Shown one piece after another: positions 9,314 to 17,266 of a DNA stretch of 64,000 nucleotides. A program made the translations under genes and the position numbers. Source of the stretch: JAAXVQ01 sp964604705. GTDB lineage: Bacteria; Oederibacteriota; JAAXVQ01. How positions within the stretch are numbered: the first letter of the stretch is position 1; each line of letters opens with the position of its first letter. A model generated the notes under the pieces. That model saw nothing but the letters and a program-made list of their open reading frames with translations, did no database searches and had not been told where the DNA came from. The stretch is from assembly GCA_964604705.1 (NCBI GenBank), contig CAZSAP010000005.1, positions 124,001 through 188,000 on the forward strand, read 5' to 3'.

Positions 9314-9342
9314 TTGACATCGCCGACGAAATCGCATAAAAA
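9314..9342 (+). promoter_or_regulatory. Candidate sigma-70 promoter for speH
   Basis: TTGACA at 9314-9319 and TAAAAA at 9337-9342 with a 17-base spacer, 45 bases upstream of the speH start. The -35 is consensus and the -10 is weak. Confidence 0.5.
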
Positions 9343-9386
9343 ATATCTACAAAGCAAGACCATTTCCTAAAGGGGGTGAGATCAGG

Positions 9387-9764
9387 TTGAAAGCTCTCGG
9401 TCGTCACATTCTGCTGGAGCTTTACGACTGCGACCACGATATTCTAAACGATTCTGAACGAGTCGAGCAAATCATGAAGGACGCAGCACGAGCAGCGAAA
9501 GCAACAATTGTAAAGTCTGTGTTTCATTTTTTTAATCCTCACGGGGTAAGCGGAGTGGTTGTCATTGCCGAATCCCACTTAGCCATCCATACCTGGCCCG
9601 AATACGGGTATGCGGCCGTGGATTTGTTCACATGCGGTGATGAGATTGATCCGTGGATTGCCCACCACTATGTTGCCGAGCATTTGAAAGCCAAGACCAA
9701 AACGTCATTGGAAATGCAGCGGGGAATTCTGAACGTGCCTGTGTTAAAGCACAAGCCATCATAG
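9387..9764 (+). CDS. speH: S-adenosylmethionine decarboxylase proenzyme
   Basis: Makes decarboxylated SAM, the aminopropyl donor for spermidine. The proenzyme of 125 residues cleaves itself within the ES motif to create a pyruvoyl group. From the TTG at 9387 (AAAGGGGGTGAG upstream) the key residues number Ser63 (in AESHLAIHTW), His68 and Cys83. These are the same positions as in the well-studied Thermotoga maritima enzyme, which supports this start. It belongs to the short prokaryotic class. It is followed by a PLP-dependent decarboxylase, so the pair forms a polyamine unit. No functional-looking spermidine synthase is present in the window. Confidence 0.95.
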   Translation: MKALGRHILLELYDCDHDILNDSERVEQIMKDAARAAKATIVKSVFHFFNPHGVSGVVVIAESHLAIHTWPEYGYAAVDLFTCGDEIDPWIAHHYVAEHLKAKTKTSLEMQRGILNVPVLKHKPS

Positions 9765-9804
9765 TACGGGGATGTAGACATTTCGTTGCATCGAGTTAAA
9801 TAGA

Positions 9805-9852
9805 ATGCAGAACTTGCCTGGGAAAGCGGGCGGGTTCTGCATTCACTTTTTA
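9805..9852 (+). terminator. Hairpin with T-rich tail between speH and the decarboxylase gene
   Basis: ATGCAGAAC (9805-9813) pairs perfectly with GTTCTGCAT (9834-9842), with a partly paired G/C-rich loop and CACTTTTTA just after. It could end speH transcripts or act as an attenuator for the next gene. Confidence 0.5.
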
Positions 9853-9879
9853 CGCAGTGAAAGTGGGAGGAACACGTGC

Positions 9880-11427
9880 ATGAACAATTCGCTTGATCAG
9901 TATGCCACACCGCTGTTTGAAGCGGTGATCAATTATGCCCGCGAACATAAGATATCGTTTCACACACCCGGGCATAAACACGGTGTTTCGATTCCCCAGG
10001 AGTTTCGTAACTTCGTTGGAGAACGTATTTTCGATTGCGATTTGACGCTCTTGGAAGAAGTGGATTCCCTGCATGATCCGAGGGGTGTCATCAAAGAGGC
10101 GCAGAAGCTGGCGGCTTCGGCCTATGGCTCGGATTATGCCTTTTTCTTGGTGAACGGAAGTTCGGGCGGGAATCACGCGATGATTCTTTCGGTTTGCGAT
10201 CCGGGCGACAAGATCATTGTTCCGCGCAACGCGCATCGTTCGGTACTGGCTGGGATCATTCTGTCCGGCGCCATTCCGATCTACGTCATGCCGGAACGCA
10301 ACGATGAGTGGAATCTGATGTTGAATGTTACGCCTGAAAGTGTGGCCAGGGCCTTGGAGGAACATCCCGATGCCAAGGCGGTTTTGGTGACCAATCCTAC
10401 GTACCAGGGCATTGCCACGAATTTAAAGGAGATCGCTCGGTTGGCACATAAAGCCGGCGCCTTGATGCTCGTGGATGAAGCCCATGGCCCACATATGAAA
10501 TTCCATCCCGACCTTCCGCCCTCGGCCATGTCGTGCGGCGCGGATATCTGTGTTCAGAGCACACACAAAATCATCAGCAGCATGACCCAAGCCTCCATGC
10601 TGTTGGTTCGCCGTTCGGTTGATATACTAAAATTAAAACGTGTCTTGACACTTTTGATGACCACGAGTCCATCGTACATATTGATGGCGTCGTTGGATTT
10701 GGCGCGGATGCAGATGGCCACGCGGGGCAAAGAGTTGCTCTCGGTGGCCATCATGTTGGCCGAGGACGCCCGTCGCAGGATCAACCAGATTTCCGGTCTG
10801 TATTGCTTCGGGCGCGAGTGCATTGGTCAGCCGGGCGCTTTTGGTTTGGACATGACCAAGTTGAGTGTGGATGTGACCGGGTTGGGCTTAACGGGGTATC
10901 AAGTTTCTCAAATGCTGAATCGGAATCATAAGATTCAGGTGGAGTTCGCGGACATAGACACGTTTTTGCTGATTGTCTCCATTGGCAATACCTCGAAGGA
11001 CATCAACCGCCTCATTGCGGCCCTGGAAAGCATTGCCGCCGAAGCACCGGGCAGCAGCCGGAATCGAATCCGTCTCCGCCTGCCCAGTGGAACTCCGGAA
11101 GTGGTTATGACCCCGCGCGAGGCCATGTTTGCCCCGACGGTTAAAATTCCCTTGAAAGACGCTGTGGGGGAGGTCAGTGCCGAGGTGTTTTCACCCTACC
11201 CTCCAGGCATTCCGTTGCTCAATCCGGGGGAACGGGTCTCGGCCGATTTGATTGATTACCTTAAAGAACTGCAAGCCCGCGGCGGACGCGTGCAAGGTCA
11301 GGCCGATACGAAATTGAAAACCATCAAGGTGGTGGCACGTCCTGGTTTGGACGTAAAAAAAGTAAATAAAGATGTTGCGCCCGGCTTAGAGAAAAGGGAT
11401 AATGCCTCCGCTTCTGGGGGTGTGTGA
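9880..11427 (+). CDS. Arginine/lysine/ornithine decarboxylase (PLP-dependent, fold-type I, SpeA2-like)
   Basis: PLP enzyme that decarboxylates a basic amino acid, most likely arginine, feeding polyamine synthesis. I start at the ATG at 9880 (515 residues), where GGGAGGAA stands upstream and homology-like sequence begins (LDQYATPLFEAV). The longer frame from 9805 runs through a hairpin. Motifs are FHTPGHKHG near the N-terminus, the substrate/PLP segment VNGSSGGNHAMIL, LVDEAHGPHMKF with the PLP Asp, and STHKIISSMTQ with Lys230 as the Schiff-base lysine. The C-terminal small domain ends near YPPGIPLLNPGE, typical of the family. A Lys-rich tail of about 60 residues extends beyond the usual end. 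Its substrate preference cannot be read from the sequence. Confidence 0.9.
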   Translation: MNNSLDQYATPLFEAVINYAREHKISFHTPGHKHGVSIPQEFRNFVGERIFDCDLTLLEEVDSLHDPRGVIKEAQKLAASAYGSDYAFFLVNGSSGGNHAMILSVCDPGDKIIVPRNAHRSVLAGIILSGAIPIYVMPERNDEWNLMLNVTPESVARALEEHPDAKAVLVTNPTYQGIATNLKEIARLAHKAGALMLVDEAHGPHMKFHPDLPPSAMSCGADICVQSTHKIISSMTQASMLLVRRSVDILKLKRVLTLLMTTSPSYILMASLDLARMQMATRGKELLSVAIMLAEDARRRINQISGLYCFGRECIGQPGAFGLDMTKLSVDVTGLGLTGYQVSQMLNRNHKIQVEFADIDTFLLIVSIGNTSKDINRLIAALESIAAEAPGSSRNRIRLRLPSGTPEVVMTPREAMFAPTVKIPLKDAVGEVSAEVFSPYPPGIPLLNPGERVSADLIDYLKELQARGGRVQGQADTKLKTIKVVARPGLDVKKVNKDVAPGLEKRDNASASGGV

Positions 11428-11464
11428 TCGATGAACACTTTTTGGAAGCGGTAGGAAACACCTT

Positions 11465-11857
11465 GTGGAAAGGATGTTGGTGTCAAGAAGGATGAAAAAA
11501 ACCCAGTTGGAATCGCTTAGGAAGATGTTGCAGGAACAAAAGCAGTCGTTGCTGGAAAAAGTTAAGACCAATGTCACAACGTCGAAAGAAGATCAGCCCA
11601 ACGAAGTGCGCGATTCCGCAGATGTGGCTTCGGATTATTACGAACGCGAGTTGGCTTGGGGGCTTTCGGAAACCGAACGCATGCGCTTGCAGGAAGTGGA
11701 AGACGCGCTGGATCGAATTGAAGACGGCGCCTATGGAAAATGCGAAGGTTGCGGTGAACAGATCGCAGGTCCGCGTTTGGAGGCCCTGCCGTTTGCTAAA
11801 TTGTGCGTAGGGTGTCAGTCCAAGGAAGAACAGAACAAGAAAAACAACGGCTTCTAA
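11465..11857 (+). CDS. DksA/TraR-family zinc-finger protein
   Basis: Small protein of the family that binds in the RNA polymerase secondary channel or related stress proteins. It is 130 residues from the GTG at 11465. ATG codons at 11474 and 11492 are alternative starts, and none has an ideally spaced ribosome-binding site. A helical coiled N-terminal half (LRKMLQEQKQSLLEKV) is followed by an acidic stretch (DVASDYYERELAW). A C4 zinc finger, CEGCGEQI then LCVGCQ, completes it. The conserved YGKCEGCG and RLEALP motifs fit the family. I cannot separate DksA proper from its short paralogues. It lies 37 bases after the decarboxylase, before a strong terminator. Confidence 0.85.
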   Translation: MERMLVSRRMKKTQLESLRKMLQEQKQSLLEKVKTNVTTSKEDQPNEVRDSADVASDYYERELAWGLSETERMRLQEVEDALDRIEDGAYGKCEGCGEQIAGPRLEALPFAKLCVGCQSKEEQNKKNNGF

Positions 11858-11927
11858 TAAGCATTGCCGCCTCGAGTCGGGTAACATGGGTTACACCGAG
11901 GTGGACAGTTCATACACAGGTAGTTAC

Positions 11928-11973
11928 AAATCCAGCCCTCTAGGCACGATGGTGCACAGGGGGCTGGATTTTT
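11928..11973 (+). terminator. Rho-independent terminator after the DksA-like gene
   Basis: AAATCCAGCCCTCT pairs with AGGGGGCTGGATTT around a short loop and ends in TTTTT. It stands between the DksA-like gene and gpmI and separates the two units. Confidence 0.85.
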
Positions 11974-12013
11974 CACAACGGTCCAACCGATTCTGTTTTT
12001 AGGAGTGAAGCGT

Positions 12014-13597
12014 ATGTCTCGTCCCAAACCTGTAATGTTATTGATCATGGATGGCTGGGGAAATAATTCCTGCCAATCGCATAACGCTATTTTTGCGGCT
12101 AAAACACCCGAATTCGACCGCTTTATGGCAGAAGGCCCGGCAGGATATCTTTCGGCTTCAGGAGAAGCTGTAGGCTTGCCCGCCGGACAGATGGGGAATT
12201 CGGAAGTGGGTCACTTGAACTTGGGTGCCGGTCGAATTGTCTATCAGGAATTCACCCGGGTATCCAAAGCGGTAGCCGATGGCACGTTTTTCCAAAATGT
12301 CGAATTTCTAAACGCCATCCGGGCGGCCAAGCAAAACGGCAAGGCCTTGCATTTATTGGGGCTGCTTTCCGATGGGGGTGTGCATTCGCACAACACCCAT
12401 GTGTACGCGCTGTTGAAATTGGCCAAGCAAGAAGGCTTGACCAACGTGTTCGTGCATGCGTTGCTTGACGGACGTGACACCCCCCCCGCCTCCGGAGCCG
12501 GGTACATGAAGGAACTGGTTCAAAAACAACAGGAGCTGGGTGTAGGACGCGTGGCTACAGTCGCCGGGCGTTATTACACCATGGATCGTGATCAGCGCTG
12601 GGAACGTGTGGAACAAGGCTATCAGGCCATGGTGGAAGGTGTGGGGGTTCAAGGTAAGGATCCGGTTCAGGTGATTGAAGCGTCTTACCATGCCGGAAAA
12701 ACCGATGAATTCATGCTGCCGACAGTCATGGTGGATGCCCAAGGTCAGCCCTTGGCTAAGATCCAAGATGGCGACGCTGTGATCTTTTTTAATTTCAGGG
12801 CCGATCGTGCGCGTCAAATTGCCCATGCGTTTACGGACAAAGAGTTTTCGGGATTTAAGCGCAAGCCCATGCCAAACTTGCATTTTGTGACCATGACGTT
12901 ATATGAGGAAAGCATTCTCGCGGGTGTGGCCTTTAAGCCCACCAGCATGAACAACATCTTGGGCCAGGTGGTTTCTCAAGCCGGGATGCGTCAATTGCGC
13001 ATTGCTGAAACCGAGAAATATGCGCACGTTACCTATTTTTTCAATGGCGGTGAGGAACAGCCGTACGCCCTCGAAGATCGCGCGTTGATTCCTTCCCCTA
13101 AGGTGGCTACCTACGACTTGAAGCCTTCCATGAGTGCCGAAGAGGTAACGGAGGAAGCTTTGCGCCGCATTGCCAGCGATCAGTACGACTTGATTGTTCT
13201 GAATTTTGCCAACGGCGATATGGTTGGGCACACAGGTATTTTCTTGGCGGCCGTGGAAGCTGCGGAAATCGTAGACCGCTGTGTCGGCAAAATCGAAAAA
13301 GCCGTTATGGCCAAAGGCGGTGTTTTGCTTATTACGGCCGACCACGGCAATGCTGAAAAGATGAAAGATTACGCCACGGGCAAGCCGCATACGGCGCATA
13401 CCACGAATCCGGTGCCTTTGATGATTCGCGGCCTGGGTCAAAAAGTAAACTTGCGTGGGGATGGGATTTTGGCGGATATTGCCCCCACGATTCTGGAATT
13501 GTTGGGGTTGCCCAAGCCGGAAGCCATGACCGGAACCTCCTTGTTGGAGCCCGGCACCACAAATTCGAACGGTTACGACGCAAAGTCAGCGAAATAA
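12014..13597 (+). CDS. gpmI: 2,3-bisphosphoglycerate-independent phosphoglycerate mutase
   Basis: Interconverts 3- and 2-phosphoglycerate in glycolysis with two metal ions and a phosphoserine intermediate. It is 527 residues from the ATG at 12014, where AGGAG stands 9 bases upstream (the GTG at 12005 overlaps that site). Motifs are LLIMDGWG (first metal Asp), GQMGNSEVGH with the catalytic Ser63, DGRDTPP, FFNFRADRARQ and, near the C-terminus, NFANGDMVGHTG and ITADHGNAEKM with the remaining metal ligands. The tail ends in an Asn/Ser-rich stretch. It is part of a lower-glycolysis stretch with gap, pgk and tpiA, each separated by a terminator or structured gap. Confidence 0.96.
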   Translation: MSRPKPVMLLIMDGWGNNSCQSHNAIFAAKTPEFDRFMAEGPAGYLSASGEAVGLPAGQMGNSEVGHLNLGAGRIVYQEFTRVSKAVADGTFFQNVEFLNAIRAAKQNGKALHLLGLLSDGGVHSHNTHVYALLKLAKQEGLTNVFVHALLDGRDTPPASGAGYMKELVQKQQELGVGRVATVAGRYYTMDRDQRWERVEQGYQAMVEGVGVQGKDPVQVIEASYHAGKTDEFMLPTVMVDAQGQPLAKIQDGDAVIFFNFRADRARQIAHAFTDKEFSGFKRKPMPNLHFVTMTLYEESILAGVAFKPTSMNNILGQVVSQAGMRQLRIAETEKYAHVTYFFNGGEEQPYALEDRALIPSPKVATYDLKPSMSAEEVTEEALRRIASDQYDLIVLNFANGDMVGHTGIFLAAVEAAEIVDRCVGKIEKAVMAKGGVLLITADHGNAEKMKDYATGKPHTAHTTNPVPLMIRGLGQKVNLRGDGILADIAPTILELLGLPKPEAMTGTSLLEPGTTNSNGYDAKSAK

Positions 13598-13631
13598 TCG
13601 TCTGGATTGTGAAAAATGATTGACGAGACTG

Positions 13632-13661
13632 CGGGGTTGTGTGAAAATACCCCCCGTTTTT
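13632..13661 (+). terminator. Rho-independent terminator after gpmI
   Basis: CGGGGT and ACCCCCCG form a short G/C stem followed by TTTTT, 35 bases after the gpmI stop and 30 bases before gap. Confidence 0.75.
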
Positions 13662-13690
13662 GTAATTTAACCGTTTAGGAGGATTTTCAT

Positions 13691-14686
13691 ATGGCAGTCA
13701 AGGTTGGTATCAATGGATTTGGCCGTATTGGCCGCAATGTTTTTCGCGCCGCTTTGTTGAACAAGGACATCGACGTGGTAGCCGTCAACGATTTAACGGA
13801 CGCCAAGACTTTGGCGCACCTGCTTAAATATGACTCGGTCTTCGGAACATTCCCGGGCACGGTTGTGGCCGGCGAAGGCGAGATCGTTGTCAACGGCAAG
13901 AGCTTAAAGGTTTTGGCTGAGAAGGATCCGGCAAACTTGCCCTGGAAAGCCTTGGGCGTGGAGATTGCCATTGAATCGACCGGTCGTTTCACGGATAAAG
14001 ATAAGGCTGAGTTGCATATCAAAGCCGGCGCCAAGAAAGTCATCATCAGCGCCCCGGCCAAGAACGAAGATATCACCATTGTGTTGGGCGTTAACGAAGA
14101 CAAGTACGACGCCGCAAAGCACCATGTCATTTCAAACGCCTCCTGCACCACCAATTGCTTGGCTCCGGTAGCCAAGGCCTTGCATGAGAGTTTCACCATT
14201 TTGGGTGGGTTCATGACCACCATTCACTCGTACACCAATGATCAGGTCATCTTGGACTTCCCGCACAAGGATTTGCGTCGGGCCCGCGCTGGCGCGCTCT
14301 CGATGATCCCGACCTCGACCGGCGCCGCCAAGGCCATTGGCTTGGTTATGCCTGAGTTGAAGGGCAAGTTGGACGGCTTCTCCATGCGTGTCCCGACCCC
14401 GAATGTCTCGGTTGTGGACTTGGTTGTCAAGGTTGCCAAACCGGCCACCAAAGAAGAAGTTAACGCGGCCTTGAAGGCAGCGGCGGATAAGAGCTCATAC
14501 TTGAACTACACCGAGGAAGAATTGGTCTCCAAGGATTTCAATGGCGACCCGGCTTCCTCCACAATCGATGCCAAGTGCACGTATGTCATTGGCGACCAGA
14601 TCAAGGTTTTGGCCTGGTACGACAATGAGACCGGGTACTCGAACCGTGTGGTTGATTTGGTAAATTATATCGCTAAGAAGATGTAA
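13691..14686 (+). CDS. gap: Glyceraldehyde-3-phosphate dehydrogenase, type I
   Basis: Oxidises glyceraldehyde-3-phosphate to 1,3-bisphosphoglycerate with NAD+. It is 331 residues. The N-terminal Rossmann motif KVGINGFGRIGRNVFR is followed by VNDLTD, whose Asp at the end of beta-2 favours NAD over NADP. The catalytic Cys152 lies in SNASCTTNCLAP, and the conserved WYDNETGYSNRVVDL is near the end. The start has TTTAGGAGGA 9 bases upstream. Codon use is strongly biased (AAG, ACC, GGC), as expected for a highly expressed gene. Perfect terminator-like hairpins flank it, so it may be expressed on its own transcript. Confidence 0.97.
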   Translation: MAVKVGINGFGRIGRNVFRAALLNKDIDVVAVNDLTDAKTLAHLLKYDSVFGTFPGTVVAGEGEIVVNGKSLKVLAEKDPANLPWKALGVEIAIESTGRFTDKDKAELHIKAGAKKVIISAPAKNEDITIVLGVNEDKYDAAKHHVISNASCTTNCLAPVAKALHESFTILGGFMTTIHSYTNDQVILDFPHKDLRRARAGALSMIPTSTGAAKAIGLVMPELKGKLDGFSMRVPTPNVSVVDLVVKVAKPATKEEVNAALKAAADKSSYLNYTEEELVSKDFNGDPASSTIDAKCTYVIGDQIKVLAWYDNETGYSNRVVDLVNYIAKKM

Positions 14687-14717
14687 TTGAACGTTTGTTA
14701 CAAGTGGATAATCAACG

Positions 14718-14750
14718 GCGGGAACCGGAAATTTCCGGTTCCCGCTGTCT
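14718..14750 (+). terminator. Perfect 28-base palindrome between gap and pgk
   Basis: GCGGGAACCGGAAA is followed directly by its exact complement TTTCCGGTTCCCGC (14718-14745), then TGTCTTGTT. The stem is strong, but the T-run is imperfect. It probably ends or processes the gap transcript. Confidence 0.7.
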
Positions 14751-14783
14751 TGTTATGACAACGGCTCGGCGGGGAGGACGCTT

Positions 14784-15980
14784 ATGAAAAAAATGACCAT
14801 CAAAGATCTTAACGTAAAGGGACAACGGGTTTTGGTACGGGTGGATTTTAATGTGCCTCAGGACGAAACCTTAAAGATCACCGACGATACGCGCATTCGC
14901 GCGGCGTTGCCAACCATCAACTATTTGCGAGAACAAGGTGCCAAGGTGATCTTGTGCTCCCACCTGGGTCGTCCGAAGGGCGAACCGGGCGATAAAGCGA
15001 AATTTTCTTTGGCCCCCGTGGCCAAGTATTTAGGTGAGCTTCTAAAAACGCAAGTTGTCATGGCTCCGGATGTGGTCGGGCCCGAAGTTGAAAAATTGGC
15101 CGCCCAGTTGACCGATGGCGGCATTTTGATGCTGGAGAACGTGCGTTTTGTTAAAGGGGAAACAAAAAACGATCCTGGTTTTTCCAAGCAATTGGCAGCG
15201 CTGGCGGACCTGTATGTAAACGATGCGTTTGGCTCGGCTCACCGCGCGCATTGCTCAACCGAGGGCGTGGCTCACCTGGTCAAACAAGCGGCAGCCGGCT
15301 TTTTGTTGGAAAAAGAAATTGAATATTTAGGTAATGCCTTGGCCAATCCAGCGCGCCCCTTTGTGGCGATTCTGGGGGGCGCTAAGGTGTCGGGTAAGTT
15401 GGAAGTGATCAAAAGCTTGCTCCCCAAAGTGGATGTGTTGATCCTGGGCGGAGGCATGGCGTATACCTTTTTAAAAGCCAAGGGCATTGGCATCGGGAAA
15501 TCATTGTGCGAAGATGAATTGATTCCCATGGCCAAAGAGATTCTAAAGCAAACGCTGGATTTGAACAAAGCCTTGTTGCTGCCCATTGATCACGTGGTTG
15601 CAGACGATTTCAAAGTGGACGCCAATATTCAAGTGGTTCCGCGTGGGACCATCGACGAAGGTTGGGAAGGCATGGACATTGGCCCTGAGACCATTAAGAA
15701 ATTTTCGGCCGCTTTAAAAAGTGCCAAGACCGTGGTTTGGAACGGTCCCATGGGTGTGTTTGAAATGGAACCGTTTGCGCAAGGGACCAAAGCCATTGCG
15801 CAAGTGTTGGCGGAATTGGATGCCACAACCATTGTGGGCGGTGGTGATTCGGTCGCAGCGGTAACGCAAATGGGCTTGGCTGACAAGATGTCGCATGTGT
15901 CCACCGGTGGCGGGGCATCTTTGGAATTTTTGGAAGGTAAGGAGCTGCCCGGTGTGGTGGCGCTGACAGATAAGAAGTAA
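14784..15980 (+). CDS. pgk: Phosphoglycerate kinase
   Basis: Transfers the acyl phosphate of 1,3-bisphosphoglycerate to ADP in glycolysis. It is 398 residues, the normal length. The N-domain has VLVRVDFNVP, the substrate Arg residues in TDDTRIRAALPT and the segment SHLGRPKG. The hinge and nucleotide domain show AILGGAKVSGKLEVI, LILGGGMAYTFLKA, WNGPMGVFE and the glycine-rich GGGDSVAAV and STGGGASLEFLEGK. The start has GGGGAGGA 9 bases upstream. It lies between gap and tpiA in the common bacterial order. Confidence 0.97.
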   Translation: MKKMTIKDLNVKGQRVLVRVDFNVPQDETLKITDDTRIRAALPTINYLREQGAKVILCSHLGRPKGEPGDKAKFSLAPVAKYLGELLKTQVVMAPDVVGPEVEKLAAQLTDGGILMLENVRFVKGETKNDPGFSKQLAALADLYVNDAFGSAHRAHCSTEGVAHLVKQAAAGFLLEKEIEYLGNALANPARPFVAILGGAKVSGKLEVIKSLLPKVDVLILGGGMAYTFLKAKGIGIGKSLCEDELIPMAKEILKQTLDLNKALLLPIDHVVADDFKVDANIQVVPRGTIDEGWEGMDIGPETIKKFSAALKSAKTVVWNGPMGVFEMEPFAQGTKAIAQVLAELDATTIVGGGDSVAAVTQMGLADKMSHVSTGGGASLEFLEGKELPGVVALTDKK

Positions 15981-16046
15981 ACTTCCCCCTAACCCCCTCT
16001 TTAATAAAAAGGAGGAGGCCGCTTCGTAAGGGCGGACGGGGGAGTT
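15981..16046. repeat. Palindromic G/C-rich intergenic element between pgk and tpiA
   Basis: The arms AACTTCCCCC (15980-15989) and GGGGGAGTT (16038-16046) can pair with a one-base bulge. Inside them, CCCCTCTTT and AAAAAGGAGG can form a second stem. It has the look of a mobile intergenic palindrome or structured leader rather than a simple terminator. I see no second copy in this window. Confidence 0.5.
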
Positions 16047-16087
16047 GATAGTATAGTAATCATTATTAAAAAAAGAGGAAATTACAC

Positions 16088-16837
16088 ATGCGAGTTCCGA
16101 TCATTGCGGGCAACTGGAAATTGAATAAAAACCGCGCCGAAGCCGAAAGCTTGGCCAAAGGTGTGGTTGAAGCGGTTAAAGATGCTAAAAATATTGAAGT
16201 CTTGCTTTGCCCTGTGTTCACCTGCTTGGAAACCGTGGCACGCGTTGTCGCGGGAACCAACGTCAAGTTGGGCGCTCAAGATGTGTATTGGGAAGAATCC
16301 GGAGCGTTCACCGGTGAAGTTTCGGCCTCCTTGCTAAAAGATATCGGGTGCACCTACGTGATTGTGGCGCACTCGGAACGGCGTCAGTTTTTCGGCGAGA
16401 CCAACGAGACTGCGAACAAGAAAGTGAAGGCTGTTTTGAAAAACGGCTTGACCCCGATTTTATGCGTGGGTGAGACTTTGGCTGAACGTGAGTCTGGAAA
16501 AATGGAAGCCGTGGTTACGTCGCACGTGCGCGAAGGTTTAGCTGGTCTTTCGGCCGCTGAACTTGAGACTGTGGTCATTGCTTACGAACCCGTCTGGGCC
16601 ATTGGTACGGGTAAGACCGCCACTCCGCAGCAGGCACAGGACGTGCATGCTTTGATTCGCAGCCTCTTGAAGGAAATCGGTGGCGAGTCTGTGGCCGCCA
16701 AAGTCCGCATTCAATACGGCGGCAGCGTGAAACCGGACAATGTTAAGGAATTGATGGGACAACCGGATATTGACGGTGCTTTGGTGGGTGGAGCCAGTTT
16801 GAAGGCGGATTCGTTTGCCGCTTTGGTGAAGTTCTAA
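16088..16837 (+). CDS. tpiA: Triosephosphate isomerase
   Basis: Interconverts dihydroxyacetone phosphate and glyceraldehyde-3-phosphate. It is 249 residues, the standard size. Visible residues include the N-terminal IIAGNWKLNKN with the catalytic Lys, IVAHSERRQFFGE with the electrophilic His, the catalytic Glu in VIAYEPVWAIGTGKTATP with loop 6, and the phosphate-binding IQYGGSVKPDN and GALVGGASLKA. The start has AAAAGAGGAAA upstream. It is followed 29 bases later by secG, an order seen in many bacteria. Confidence 0.97.
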   Translation: MRVPIIAGNWKLNKNRAEAESLAKGVVEAVKDAKNIEVLLCPVFTCLETVARVVAGTNVKLGAQDVYWEESGAFTGEVSASLLKDIGCTYVIVAHSERRQFFGETNETANKKVKAVLKNGLTPILCVGETLAERESGKMEAVVTSHVREGLAGLSAAELETVVIAYEPVWAIGTGKTATPQQAQDVHALIRSLLKEIGGESVAAKVRIQYGGSVKPDNVKELMGQPDIDGALVGGASLKADSFAALVKF

Positions 16838-16866
16838 TTCGCACGAGCAGAAGGTAGGAGGCGCGT

Positions 16867-17202
16867 ATGCTTTCCAGTATTTTGTTGACGTTGCATATTT
16901 TGGTTTGTGTGGTTTTGATCATTGTGGTATTGCTCCAAGCTGGGAAAGGCTCGAGTGTAGGGCTTTCTTTCGGTGGCGGTGCGTCCCAGACCGTCTTCGG
17001 GTCTTCGGGAGGCAAGAATTTCTTTGCACGCCTAACGACCGGGTTGGCCATCGTGTTTATGATCACGTCGATTGTGCTCTCGATCGTGTCGTCGCGGTCA
17101 TCCCAATCGTACCGCGGAGTTATGCGCCAGTTGCCGGATGTTCCACAGTCGTCGGCACCGGCTCCGGCCAAGGCCCCGTTGGAAGCTCCGGTTTCGAAGT
17201 AA
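16867..17202 (+). CDS. secG: Preprotein translocase subunit SecG
   Basis: Small auxiliary subunit of the SecYEG channel in the inner membrane. It is 111 residues with two membrane helices (residues 5-21, LTLHILVCVVLIIVVLLQ, and 56-76). Between them lies the family loop with QAGKGSSVGLSFGGGASQTVFGSSGG. A Ser/Pro/Ala-rich tail of 30 residues follows. AGGTAGGAGG lies 7 bases before the ATG. It follows tpiA closely and probably shares its transcript. Confidence 0.93.
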   Translation: MLSSILLTLHILVCVVLIIVVLLQAGKGSSVGLSFGGGASQTVFGSSGGKNFFARLTTGLAIVFMITSIVLSIVSSRSSQSYRGVMRQLPDVPQSSAPAPAKAPLEAPVSK

Positions 17203-17217
17203 AGGCGGTTTTTAACA

Positions 17218-17246
17218 TTGACAGGTATGGTTGGGAAAGATACAAT
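17218..17246 (+). promoter_or_regulatory. Strong sigma-70-type promoter for the DUF177-rpmF-fab cluster
   Basis: TTGACA (17218-17223) and TACAAT (17241-17246) are exactly 17 bases apart. Transcription would begin near 17253, upstream of the ATG at 17267 but downstream of the TTG at 17231, which rules out the longer frame for that transcript. Confidence 0.65.
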
Positions 17247-17266
17247 TCTGGTTTCCTTTGGCCAAA

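Noticed and set aside
9805..9879. N-terminal extension of the decarboxylase from the ATG at 9805
   Set aside because: It would translate a hairpin with a T-rich tail, while the ATG at 9880 has GGGAGG and begins family sequence.
12353..13441. Long minus-strand frames opposite gpmI (12353-12883 and 12899-13441)
   Set aside because: The sequence is His/Arg/Gln-rich with no motifs, a typical shadow of a biased gene.
17231..17266. TTG start extending DUF177 by 12 residues
   Set aside because: The TTG falls within the spacer of the promoter at 17218-17246 and has no ribosome-binding site.
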